NCBI RefSeq assembly: GCF_002236105.1
Contig: NZ_NIWU01000002.1
Location: forward strand, 248,001 to 312,000
Direction of reading: 5' to 3'
Source of the DNA: Pseudomonas umsongensis
Lineage (GTDB): Bacteria > Pseudomonadota > Gammaproteobacteria > Pseudomonadales > Pseudomonadaceae
DNA length: 64,000 bases
The position numbers were made by a program, and so were the translations under genes. The notes under the pieces are model-generated. The model was not told where the DNA came from and did no database searches. It saw nothing but the letters and a program-made list of their open reading frames with translations. Positions 49,929 through 58,076 of the stretch are shown in pieces. How positions within the stretch are numbered: position 1 is the stretch's first letter; each line of letters opens with the position of its first letter.

Positions 49929-51281
49929 ATGCAAGGACTGTCGGAGCACGAACGCTACAAACCCTACAACGCTCGCACCATTCGCGACACACCGTATTGG
50001 CACAGGCTGACGCCGCAGTTGCAGGAAGCCATGACGGTCGTGGCCCGGGTCATGCCATTTCGCACCAACGAATACGTGCTGGGAACGCTGATCGACTGGA
50101 ACAACATCCCGGACGATCCGATCTTCCGCATGACCTTTCCCCACAAAGACATGTTGCTGGTCGATGAATATGACTCGCTCAAACAACTGATCGAGCAGGA
50201 TGACGCCGCTGCGATCAAACGACGGATCGAGGCGATCTGGCTGCGCATGAACCCCCACCCGGCCGGGCAACTGACGCACAACGGTGCGACCCTCGACGGA
50301 AAAGTCTTGCCGGGCATTCAGCACAAATATCGCGAGACCGTGCTGTTTTTCCCCGGTGCCGGTCAAACCTGTCATGCCTATTGCACCTTCTGTTTCCGCT
50401 GGGCGCAGTTCATCGGCGAGGAGGAGCTCAAGTTCAACGCGCGGGAATCCCAGGAGCTGCTGAGCTACCTGCGTGTGCACACGGAAGTGACCGACGTACT
50501 GGTCACCGGTGGCGATCCCCTGATCATGAATACCCGCTCGCTGGCCGGGTACATCGAGCCGCTGCTGGAGCTGGCGCATCTCAAGAGCATCCGCATCGGC
50601 ACCAAGTCGGTGGCGTACTGGCCGCAGCGGTTTGTCAGCGACAAGGACGCAGACGAGTTGCTCGAGCTGTTCCGGCGGATCGTCGCGGCGGGTAAAAACC
50701 TGTCGATCATGGGGCACTACAACCACCCGGTAGAGATTCGCCAGGACATCGCCCGGCACGCCGTCGAACGTATTCGCTCCACGGGCGCGACCCTGCGCAT
50801 GCAGGCGCCGGTGATCCGCCATATCAACGAAAACCCCGCCGATTGGGCGGATCTCTGGACCGAAGGCGTACGGCTCGGTGCAGTGCCGTATTACATGTTC
50901 GTCGAGCGCGACACCGGCCCCAGCCACTACTTTGCGATGCCGCTGGCCCGTGCGTTCGAAATCTTCCAGGCAGCGTACCGCACGGTCTCGGGCCTGGCGC
51001 GAACGGTGCGCGGGCCGTCGATGAGCACCTTCTACGGCAAGGTGTTGATCAATGGCATCGAGACCGTCGCCGGGGAAAAAGTCTTCGTGCTGCAGTTCCT
51101 CCAGGCCCGGGACCCGCAATGGGTATTGCGGACCTTCTATGCGCGCTTCGATCCGCAGGCGACCTGGTTCGATGAGCTTCGCCCGGCCTTTGGCGAACGA
51201 AGCTTTTTCTTTCAGGCCGAGGCTGAGCTGTTGCTGGCGCCAACGCCTGAGTTGATACCGGTCCTGCTGCAAACGGCCTAG
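49929..51281 (+). CDS. KamA-like radical SAM protein (lysine 2,3-aminomutase family)
   Basis: A 450-residue radical SAM protein. The cluster cysteines are Cys148, Cys152 and Cys155 in TCHAYCTFCFR, followed by VTGGDPLIM near 193, the family GGDPL motif. Lysine 2,3-aminomutases bind PLP through the lysine of DAPGGGGK; here the matching place reads RGPSMSTFYGK (ending at Lys371), so the glycine loop and the substrate-binding Asp are missing. It probably acts on a substrate other than lysine and may use PLP differently or not at all. AGGAG precedes the ATG. The aminotransferase gene follows 31 bases on. Confidence 0.85.
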   Translation: MQGLSEHERYKPYNARTIRDTPYWHRLTPQLQEAMTVVARVMPFRTNEYVLGTLIDWNNIPDDPIFRMTFPHKDMLLVDEYDSLKQLIEQDDAAAIKRRIEAIWLRMNPHPAGQLTHNGATLDGKVLPGIQHKYRETVLFFPGAGQTCHAYCTFCFRWAQFIGEEELKFNARESQELLSYLRVHTEVTDVLVTGGDPLIMNTRSLAGYIEPLLELAHLKSIRIGTKSVAYWPQRFVSDKDADELLELFRRIVAAGKNLSIMGHYNHPVEIRQDIARHAVERIRSTGATLRMQAPVIRHINENPADWADLWTEGVRLGAVPYYMFVERDTGPSHYFAMPLARAFEIFQAAYRTVSGLARTVRGPSMSTFYGKVLINGIETVAGEKVFVLQFLQARDPQWVLRTFYARFDPQATWFDELRPAFGERSFFFQAEAELLLAPTPELIPVLLQTA

Positions 51282-51312
51282 GACGACACTTGATTATTGG
51301 GGAGACAAGGAC

Positions 51313-52185
51313 ATGAGCGGTATCCCGTTTGATCAGCGCGAAGGATTGATCTGGCTCGATGGCGAATTCGTCGAGTGGTCCCAGGCGCGCCTGCATGTGC
51401 TGACTCACGGCTTGCATTATGCAAGCACCGTGTACGAGGGCGAGCGCGTGTATGACGGCAAGATCTTCAAGTTGCGCGAACACACTGAGCGTTTGTATCG
51501 CTCGGCGCAGCTGATGGATTTTGCCATCCCCTTCGAACCCGCCGAGCTGGAAGCGGCCAGCCATCAATTGCTGCAACGCAACCAGGTGAACGACGGCTAT
51601 TTGCGCCCGGTGGCCTGGCGCGGCAGCGAGATGATTTCCACGTCGGCGCGTTTCAATCGCGTGCATGTGGCGATCGCCTGCTGGCAATGGCCGAGCTATT
51701 TCGACCCGGCCGCGCGCATGGCCGGCATCCGTCTGAAGACCGCCACCTGGCGTCGTCCGCCTCCCAGCAGCAGTCCCTTCGAAGCCAAGGCGTCCGGGCA
51801 TTACCAGATCGCCACGCTGAGCAAGCACGACGCCGAAAACACCGGCTACCACGACGCCTTGATGCTCGACTGGCGCGGCCATGTGGCCGAAGCCACCAGC
51901 GCTAACGTGTTCTTCGCCAAAGGCCGGACCTTGCACACGCCGGTGCCTGACTGCTTCCTCGACGGCATTACCCGCCAGACCGTCATCGAACTGGCCCGTG
52001 CCCTGGATTACCAGGTCATCGAACGCACGATATTGCCCACGGAACTGGGCGACTTCGACGAGTGTTTTCTCACCGGTACCGCCGCTGAAATCACCCCGGT
52101 ACAGAGCATCGATGAGCAGCGATACCGACCGGGCACCGCCTGCAGTGAATTGATTGCCGCTTACACCTCAACCGTAAACGCCTGA
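51313..52185 (+). CDS. Class IV PLP aminotransferase (IlvE-like)
   Basis: A 290-residue fold type IV enzyme like branched-chain aminotransferase. It opens with IWLDGEFVEWSQARLHVLTH, has THGLHYASTVYEGERVY near 30, the PLP lysine in YQIATLSKHDAENTGYHDAL near 160 and the phosphate-binding LTGTAAEITPVQ near 255. GGGGAGA precedes the ATG. In this cluster it probably transaminates a pathway intermediate rather than serving bulk leucine or valine synthesis. Confidence 0.9.
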   Translation: MSGIPFDQREGLIWLDGEFVEWSQARLHVLTHGLHYASTVYEGERVYDGKIFKLREHTERLYRSAQLMDFAIPFEPAELEAASHQLLQRNQVNDGYLRPVAWRGSEMISTSARFNRVHVAIACWQWPSYFDPAARMAGIRLKTATWRRPPPSSSPFEAKASGHYQIATLSKHDAENTGYHDALMLDWRGHVAEATSANVFFAKGRTLHTPVPDCFLDGITRQTVIELARALDYQVIERTILPTELGDFDECFLTGTAAEITPVQSIDEQRYRPGTACSELIAAYTSTVNA

Positions 52186-52206
52186 TAAACCGCCAGGAAA
52201 CTCACC

Positions 52207-52965
52207 ATGTCAGACCAAGGGATTGTTGCGTCCACACCTTATGTTTCGCTGGGCCATCGCCATGAAGAATTGTCGAATCGTGGCTGGACCGTGCTGACGC
52301 CAGGGGAATTTGCCCACGATGTCGCGGGAACACTGCATGAGTTCGGCCCGATCATTCCGCAGTTCAATGGCCAGATAGCTTTCGCCATCACCCGCAAGCC
52401 GGGCTACGAGGACTTGCCGTACTCCCAGAGCATGAACGGCATCGGCCCTCACACCGAAGCGCCGGTGTACGGCCCGCCACCGCGTTACCTGGCGTTGCAT
52501 TGCCATAAACAGGCGACCTGCGGTGGCGGTCACACCGGTCTGGTGGACGGCTATGCGTTCTTGAGATCGCTTGAGCGATCCGAACCGGAACTGCGCAAGT
52601 GGCTCGACGATACGCCGGTGGAATTCGTCGCCACTGCCAAGCCCGGCGAACCGGCGCAAACCCGGGTCAGGGAATACATCCTGACACCGACCGAGGAAGG
52701 CGATATTTTCCGCTTCAGCTACAACCAGTTTCACTACGGCGATGTGAATCCGTCCAAGGAAGCCTTGCAGCAATCACAGGTCGCCGACAACGACTCGCCG
52801 CTTGCCAGGTTTGCGGTGCTCGGCGAAGCGTACTTCGTCGAACACAACATCCCGGTGCTGATTCCCGACGGATGCATGCTGATTTGGGACAACTGGCGGA
52901 TGATTCATGCTCGCAGCCGATACACTGACCCGGCGCGCCACCTGACCCGCTACTGGCTGGCCTGA
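52207..52965 (+). CDS. TauD/TfdA-like Fe(II)/2-oxoglutarate dioxygenase
   Basis: A 252-residue oxygenase. The iron-binding H-x-[DE] is HTE in IGPHTEAPVYGPPPRYLALH near residue 80, the distal His is in DNWRMIHARSRY near 235 and the 2-oxoglutarate Arg in HLTRYWLA at the end. The family usually hydroxylates or cleaves small molecules and amino acids at carbon. AGGA precedes the ATG. It is encoded 21 bases after the aminotransferase gene. Confidence 0.82.
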   Translation: MSDQGIVASTPYVSLGHRHEELSNRGWTVLTPGEFAHDVAGTLHEFGPIIPQFNGQIAFAITRKPGYEDLPYSQSMNGIGPHTEAPVYGPPPRYLALHCHKQATCGGGHTGLVDGYAFLRSLERSEPELRKWLDDTPVEFVATAKPGEPAQTRVREYILTPTEEGDIFRFSYNQFHYGDVNPSKEALQQSQVADNDSPLARFAVLGEAYFVEHNIPVLIPDGCMLIWDNWRMIHARSRYTDPARHLTRYWLA

Positions 52966-52989
52966 TTTTTCCGTCGCCCTTCTTTTTCA

Positions 52990-53009
52990 GCGTACCCCCA
53001 GGGGTACGC
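52990..53009 (+). other. Tight intergenic hairpin within the cluster operon
   Basis: GCGTACCCC (52990-52998) and GGGGTACGC (53001-53009) form a perfect 9-base stem with a two-base gap, 19 bases before the diiron oxygenase start. Only GTTT follows, so it is a weak terminator at best and may instead shape expression of the next gene. Confidence 0.5.
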
Positions 53010-53027
53010 GTTTACAGGTATCGCGTC

Positions 53028-53987
53028 ATGCAAACAGCAATCGAGATCGCCCAGGTCGATCATCAACTGATCGTACGGCTCAATCAGGCCTGGATCAAAC
53101 GCGCCGCAGTCTGCTCGCCGGACAAGGCCCAGATCAACGAAGTGTTCGACCCGGCACGCCCGGATTACCCGGAGTGCATGGTGCCGTTTTTCCATCATCC
53201 GACATTCCAGGCCTTGAGTGATGAGCTCAAGAGCAAGGTGGTGACCTGGGGCTGGATCGGCTACAACCTGCGCACGGTCACCGCCGAAGAGCTCGTGGTG
53301 AACCCGGCGCTGAGCGTCATCGCCAATCAATACCTGGGCAAGGACGACTGGCATTTTCGCGAAGCGATGCAGCAGACCCTGATCGACGAGCACTACCACA
53401 CGCTCATGCACCTGCGGGCCATCGAGCGGACCAAGCGCGATCGCGCACTGGACCAGGACCTGGAGTTGCCGCCGTCGGTGACTTACCTGCGCCTCAAGGC
53501 CCTGCGCGAGGAACTGCCCGAACCCTGGCAGCGCGACCTGGCGGCGATCACCTTCGCGGTAGTCGCCGAGATCAGCGTCAATGCCTATCTCGACCTGCTG
53601 GCGGACGACCCGACCATCCAGCCGCAAAACCGCCGCGTGGCCGAGCTGCACAACCGCGACGAATACGCCCACAGCAAGGTGCTGGCCGAAGTCGCCAAGG
53701 TGATGTACGCCAACATGCAGCCAGTCCAACGGGAATTTTTCGCCCGCAACCTGTCGGTGGCGCTGAGTGCTTTTATCGCCCAGGACTACTCGATGTGGGA
53801 GGCGATCCTCACGCAGCTCGGGGTCGAGGACGCGCAGGCAATCATTGCCGACACCCGCGAGAGCAACAGGAACGCGACGATCATGCGCGACTACAGTGGT
53901 CTGCATAAGCTGGCGCAGGACCTGGGCATCAGCGAGCAGATCGACTTCGATTTTCGTCCGACCCTCAAAGCCACCGCAGCCGCCTGA
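53028..53987 (+). CDS. AurF-like diiron N-oxygenase
   Basis: A 319-residue protein of the AurF family of diiron oxygenases, which oxidise amines to hydroxylamines, nitroso or nitro groups. The metal ligands can be placed: Glu in VTAEELVVNP, Glu and His in LIDEHYHTLMH, Glu in VVAEISVN and the His, Glu, His set in ELHNRDEYAHSKV. All seven AurF-type ligands seem present. Its place beside a dioxygenase and a KamA-like enzyme suggests N-oxygenation of an amino-acid-derived intermediate. Confidence 0.85.
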   Translation: MQTAIEIAQVDHQLIVRLNQAWIKRAAVCSPDKAQINEVFDPARPDYPECMVPFFHHPTFQALSDELKSKVVTWGWIGYNLRTVTAEELVVNPALSVIANQYLGKDDWHFREAMQQTLIDEHYHTLMHLRAIERTKRDRALDQDLELPPSVTYLRLKALREELPEPWQRDLAAITFAVVAEISVNAYLDLLADDPTIQPQNRRVAELHNRDEYAHSKVLAEVAKVMYANMQPVQREFFARNLSVALSAFIAQDYSMWEAILTQLGVEDAQAIIADTRESNRNATIMRDYSGLHKLAQDLGISEQIDFDFRPTLKATAAA

Positions 53988-54001
53988 ACCTGGAGGTGCC
54001 C

Positions 54002-54802
54002 ATGTCCGTTCCCATGTACGAAGTGTTCGCCCTGCGTGTCGGCGCCAACGCGCAGCGCACTGCCCGGGAGAACTTCCTCTACGACGCCTGCTGCGGCGAT
54101 CCGAATGCGCCGATGCCGCTGGACTATTACTTCTGGGTGATTCGCAACGAGCACCAGGTGATCGTGGTCGACACCTGTTTTCAACCGGCCACGGCGGACC
54201 GGCGCAACCGGCAGATGTATCGCCTGCCGCAAGACTCCCTGCGGCAACTGGACATCGATCCGGCGCAGGTCGAGCACCTGATCCTCACGCACCTGCACTG
54301 GGATCACGCTGGCAACCTGGGGCTGTTTCCCAAGGCCACGGTGCATTTGCAGGAAGCGGAACTGCGTTTCTGCACCGGACCGAAGATGACCCATCACTCG
54401 GTGAACAAGACCTATGAGGTCGAGGATGTGATGTCGGCGCTGCCACCGCTGTTCGAAGGAAGGATGCGTTTGCACAACGGTACTGTCGAGGTGCTGCCGG
54501 GAGTGACACTGCACGCGGTGGGCGGTCACACACCCGGCAGCCAGGTGGTGCGGGTGAACACTGAACGGGGCTGGATCGTGTTGGCATCGGACGCGGCGCA
54601 CTTGTGGGTGAACATTCGCGAGCGCAGTCCGTTTCCGATCATCGATGACCTGGCGCAGTCGCTCGAAGCGTTCAGTGAAATCGATCGCCTGGCCGACAGC
54701 GAAGACCACGTCATCCCTGGCCACGACCCGCTGATCGCCGAACGTTTCCCGCACTGGAACGACGATCCACACATCATTTGCCTGCACCAACCGCCACGTT
54801 GA
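54002..54802 (+). CDS. Metallo-beta-lactamase-fold hydrolase (AHL-lactonase-like)
   Basis: A 266-residue MBL-fold protein. The zinc motif is ILTHLHWDHAGN near residue 100, then VGGHTPGSQ near 175, the bridging Asp in ASDAAHLW near 200 and the final His in IPGHDP near 240, the layout seen in AiiA-type lactonases. It could open a lactone or hydrolyse a thioester in the pathway, or be a quorum-quenching lactonase. The ATG at 54002 has GGAGG five bases upstream; the GTG two codons earlier does not. Last gene of the cluster; a repeat pair follows. Confidence 0.87.
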   Translation: MSVPMYEVFALRVGANAQRTARENFLYDACCGDPNAPMPLDYYFWVIRNEHQVIVVDTCFQPATADRRNRQMYRLPQDSLRQLDIDPAQVEHLILTHLHWDHAGNLGLFPKATVHLQEAELRFCTGPKMTHHSVNKTYEVEDVMSALPPLFEGRMRLHNGTVEVLPGVTLHAVGGHTPGSQVVRVNTERGWIVLASDAAHLWVNIRERSPFPIIDDLAQSLEAFSEIDRLADSEDHVIPGHDPLIAERFPHWNDDPHIICLHQPPR

Positions 54803-54804
54803 CC

Positions 54805-54886
54805 CTGTAGGAGCTGCCGCAGGCTGCGATTTTTGATCTTGTTTTTTTAAGATCAAAAGATCGCAGCCTGCGGCAGCTCCTACAGG
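54805..54886. repeat. TGTAGGAGCTGC-type repeat pair
   Basis: Inverted arms CTGTAGGAGCTGCCGCAGGC and complement with GATC-rich inner ends, in the gap between the convergent hydrolase and MocR genes. Confidence 0.92.
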
Positions 54887-54893
54887 GTTCTGG

Positions 54894-56324
54894 TCAGCTC
54901 TGGCTCTTGAGGAGGCGGCCCAGGGTCTGCAGTGCCTCATCGATCCTCGGTGAATACGGCGCTCCACAGCCGATGCGCACAAAATTCGTGAAACGCTTGG
55001 CGTTGGAAAAGATATCCCCAGGTGAAATCTGGATGCCGAGGCTCAGCGCATCATGAAACAGCCCCATGGACGAATGCCGAGCCGGCAACTCCACCCATAG
55101 CAAGGTGCCGCCCTGAGGGTGGGTCACGCGGGTGCCCTCGGGAAAATAACGCATGATCGCCCCGCTCATTTGCTCGCGCTGCTGGGTCAGGGTTTTTCTC
55201 AAGCGACGCAGGTAGCGTTCGTAGGAGGGCGTACCCATGAATGCACTAACGGCCAGTTGCGACAGCTTCTCGCAGCCACGGGTTTGCGTGTGCTTGAGCA
55301 TTTCCACGCGATCGTGCCATTTGCCAGCGCTGATCCAGCCCAGGCGCAGGCCCGGGGCGAGGGTTTTGTTCAGCGAAGCGCAATAGATCACATTGTCGGT
55401 GCGGTCCCAGTGCTTGAGGGTGGACAGCGGTTGCTCGGTGTCCACCAGGTCACCGTAGGTGTCGTCCTCGATCAGCACCGTATCGTGCTCGGCACAGAGC
55501 TTCACCAGCCGTGCCTTGTGGGTGTCGGGCATGATGCTGCCCAGCGGATTGTGCAGGTTGGGCATGACGATCAGCGCCTTGATTAGCTCTGGCCCTTGCA
55601 GCAGGTGTTCAAGGGCCGGCAGGTGAATCCCGGCATGGGTCGAGGCTGGGACTTCCAGCACCCGCAGGTTCAGGCTTTCGAGAATTTGCAGCAGGCCGTA
55701 GAAGGTCGGTGACTCCACGGCCACGGTATCGCCGGGACGGGTCACGGCACGCAATGCCAGGTTGATCGCTTCGGTGGCGCCGTGAGTGATCACAATGCGT
55801 TCGGCCGTCAGGTTGGTTTTGACGGTCAGCATCCGGCGGGCAAGGACGTTGCGCAGTGCACTGTTGCCGCAGGTCGAACTCGTGGTATCGAACAGATGCT
55901 GGTCCAGGCGCAACGCCTTGATCATGTTGTCCTGCAAGGTCTTGAGCGGATAGAGCTGCGGCGCGCAATAGGCACTGGCGAAATTGACCTTCACCGTGGC
56001 GCGCTGGCTGGCCTTCAGGACCGAGGAAACCTTTTCATGAATGCCCACGTACACCCCACTCTCCAGTGCCGGGGGGTGGGCGATCGGCTTGGGTCCGGGC
56101 GCAGTGTCGGGCTGGCGAATGTAGTTGCCGGAGCGCGGTCGGGCTTCCAGCACGCCATGGTCTTCGAGCTCCCGACAGACCTGTACGGCGGTGGACAGGC
56201 TGACGGCGTGTTTTTCCATCATCAGGCGAATCGAGGGCAGGCGCTCGCCGGTCTTCAGGGTGCCGCTGCGGATTGCGTCCAGGTAGTGGTTGGCCAACTG
56301 ACGGTACAGGGGTGGCGTGTTCAT
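54894..56324 (-). CDS. Second MocR-type regulator (GntR/aminotransferase)
   Basis: A 476-residue MocR/PdxR-like protein: the helix-turn-helix is at residues 5-75 (RLPSIRLMMEKHAVSLSTAV), and the aminotransferase-like domain has PNLHNPLGSIM near 255 and the PLP lysine in CASLNKTLAPGLRLGW near 320. The ATG at 56324 has GAGG upstream; 56 further open codons before it look non-coding. It is convergent with the cluster and closes it on the right. It differs clearly in sequence from the MocR gene at 43927. Confidence 0.88.
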   Translation of the reverse strand: MNTPPLYRQLANHYLDAIRSGTLKTGERLPSIRLMMEKHAVSLSTAVQVCRELEDHGVLEARPRSGNYIRQPDTAPGPKPIAHPPALESGVYVGIHEKVSSVLKASQRATVKVNFASAYCAPQLYPLKTLQDNMIKALRLDQHLFDTTSSTCGNSALRNVLARRMLTVKTNLTAERIVITHGATEAINLALRAVTRPGDTVAVESPTFYGLLQILESLNLRVLEVPASTHAGIHLPALEHLLQGPELIKALIVMPNLHNPLGSIMPDTHKARLVKLCAEHDTVLIEDDTYGDLVDTEQPLSTLKHWDRTDNVIYCASLNKTLAPGLRLGWISAGKWHDRVEMLKHTQTRGCEKLSQLAVSAFMGTPSYERYLRRLRKTLTQQREQMSGAIMRYFPEGTRVTHPQGGTLLWVELPARHSSMGLFHDALSLGIQISPGDIFSNAKRFTNFVRIGCGAPYSPRIDEALQTLGRLLKSQS

Positions 56325-56475
56325 GATGACCTCAGCAGTCGCACCACTGAGGTCTTGGGCTGGAAAGTGAGTTGACGCTCCCCGCAGGCGGCCCCGTGGT
56401 GCAGGTGGGTGAAGGGAAGTGTTTCTCTGGCCTTGATACTGGAACACTAAACGCGGTTTTGCAGGAATCGCGGGC

Positions 56476-56504
56476 AATAAAAAGCCCCGCACGGGGGCGG
56501 GGCT
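56476..56504 (-). terminator. Terminator downstream of the unknown protein gene
   Basis: On the minus strand AGCCCCGC (56504-56497) pairs with GCGGGGCT (56490-56483), followed by five T. It ends the gene at 56524-57228. Confidence 0.82.
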
Positions 56505-56523
56505 CTGGGGATGCTGGCGGGGC

Positions 56524-57228
56524 TTACTGGGCGGCGATGCTGTAGCCGTCGAAGGCGGTCTGCTGTTGCAGGGCGGTGATGATGTTCTTGCGGTTCACGG
56601 CCTGTTCGGCGCCCTGGTTGTCCAGGAACGTTTCGCTTTGCAGCTCTGCCTCGTCGCCTTCGCCAACGAAGCTGAAACCGAGGAACTCAAGGGCTTCACG
56701 GTCGACGTTCAGGCGCGAGCGTGGGGTGCGCAGCGGCAAGGTGACGCTCATGCCGTCCTTGCTGATGGTGAACACTTCGACTTCTTTTTTCGCCTTGGCG
56801 GCTTTGCTCTTGCCGCCGCTCGGGCTGCTGATGGCCTGGTGCGTCTGGTTCAGCACCTTGAGGGCCAGGCCGTAGACGATTTCCTGGAAAGCCGGGTCGT
56901 CCTTGAAACTGGACAGGATGCGGCTGATCGGGAATTTGCTGCTCAAGTCTTCGAGGGCGGCGATGTCGGCGGCCTCGGCGTCCTTGAGTTGCTTGAGCTC
57001 ACCCATCAGTTCGTAGGCTTTATCGTCGTCGAAGCTGTCATGGGCCTGGCGGATCGCGGCGCGTAGCTCGCGGATCTGCTCGCTTTCGCGGGTGGACTGG
57101 AAAGCGTCCAGGACCATCTCGCTGATGGTCTTGGCCTGGGGCACATGCTGTGAAAGATTGATGGAGTTTTCGTATTCCGCTTTGGACGACAAGGTGACTA
57201 CGGATTCAGCGGTGTTGGAATCGGACAT
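56524..57228 (-). CDS. Unknown cytoplasmic protein
   Basis: A 234-residue protein I do not recognise. It is acidic and helical in the first half (SEQIRELRAAIRQAHDSFDD, ELKQLKDAEAADIAALEDL). A short basic Gly/Lys-rich linker (SGGKSKAAKAKKE near 140) leads to a second domain with strand-like sequence (VEVFTISKDGMSVTLPLRT). No signal peptide or membrane segment is seen. The frame is open for 63 codons further upstream, but these look non-coding and cross a repeat. The ribosome site at 57228 is weak, so the start is tentative. Confidence 0.65.
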   Translation of the reverse strand: MSDSNTAESVVTLSSKAEYENSINLSQHVPQAKTISEMVLDAFQSTRESEQIRELRAAIRQAHDSFDDDKAYELMGELKQLKDAEAADIAALEDLSSKFPISRILSSFKDDPAFQEIVYGLALKVLNQTHQAISSPSGGKSKAAKAKKEVEVFTISKDGMSVTLPLRTPRSRLNVDREALEFLGFSFVGEGDEAELQSETFLDNQGAEQAVNRKNIITALQQQTAFDGYSIAAQ

Positions 57229-57364
57229 TGAAATTTCACTACTTCTTTGAACTTGAATAGGGGCGAGAAAGCCCGGGGGCTTTTTCAGGCCGACTAATCT
57301 ATTGGACCGGGAAGCGGTTGTCACGGTCAACGGGCGGATGAGTTCAAGAGAGAGGCGGGAATCC

Positions 57365-57446
57365 TTGTAGGAGCTGCCGCAGGCTGCGATCTTTTGATCT
57401 TGAAAAATCAAGATCAAAAGATCGCAGCCTGCGGCAGCTCCTACAA
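57365..57446. repeat. TGTAGGAGCTGC-type repeat pair
   Basis: Inverted arms TTGTAGGAGCTGCCGCAGGC and complement with nearly no spacer between the GATCTTGA-type inner ends. It lies between the unknown protein gene and the damaged permease. Confidence 0.92.
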
Positions 57447-57467
57447 GGGGGCGCGGTAACGACTTGG

Positions 57468-57986
57468 TTATGGATGCAACAGTTTCTGCGCGCGTTTATC
57501 CGCCAAGTGTTGAGCCACCAACCGCCCGATCAGCACCAGCAAGGTCAACGAGATAAGCAGCACCGAAATCGCCGCCACACTCGGATCAACGTTATCGCGC
57601 AAGCCGCTCCAGATCCGCTTGGGCAGGGTGTCGACGTTGACGCTGGTAATGAACGGAATCGCCATCGGCAGCAGCACCAGGCCGATCAACGCCGTGGCCC
57701 ATTTGGAGCGCATGTACCAGATGCCCAGGCTGAAGCTGGCGGCCAGCAAGGTCGCGATGATGCTCGTGGCAAAGGCGATGGTCAGGCTTTGGCTGATGGC
57801 ATTGAACCAGTCAGGGTTGCTCATCAGCGCTTCGTAATGCCGCAGCGACCAATTGCCTTGGGGCATCGACAGGAAACGCTTGCTGGTGAACGACACCGGG
57901 ATGACCGTCAGCAACGGGAACAGCATGAAGGCCATGGCGACCACGGCCAGCAGGCGGGTACTCAGGCTTGTACGATGGGTGTTCAT
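57468..57986 (-). pseudogene. ABC transporter permease with internal deletion (PotC-like)
   Basis: An uninterrupted 172-codon frame, but a broken protein. The N-terminal two thirds match a PotC-type permease (LFPLLTVIPVSFTSKRFLSM, ISQSLTIAFATSIIATLLAA, VLLPMAIP). After MAIP the sequence jumps to ITSVNVDTLPKRIWSGL, which in the family lies roughly 90 residues later. The missing part includes the EAA loop that docks the ATPase, so the product should be inactive. The usual length is about 265. It sits 8 bases downstream of the remnant of a second permease. Confidence 0.82.
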
Positions 57987-57994
57987 AGTGATCT

Positions 57995-58073
57995 CAGCCT
58001 ACCAGTCGGTTCACGCGGGTCATTTTCAACAGCACCCAGATCAATGCGCTGACCAGGGCCAGCAGCGCATTTT
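57995..58073 (-). pseudogene. C-terminal remnant of a second ABC permease
   Basis: On the minus strand the last 26 codons of a membrane protein remain (ENALLALVSALIWVLLKM then TRVNRLVG and stop), matching the final helix of a PotB-type permease. The stop lies 8 bases before the damaged permease gene, the usual spacing of a permease pair. The rest of the gene is gone: the sequence joins the aldolase frame on the other strand near 58066-58074. Confidence 0.7.
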
Positions 58074-58076
58074 CGC

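Noticed and set aside
45494..54802. Assignment of the cluster to a known natural product such as fragin, mangotoxin or formylaminooxyvinylglycine
   Set aside because: Those clusters include NRPS or other enzymes that are absent here; only the presence of an AurF-like oxygenase is shared with some.
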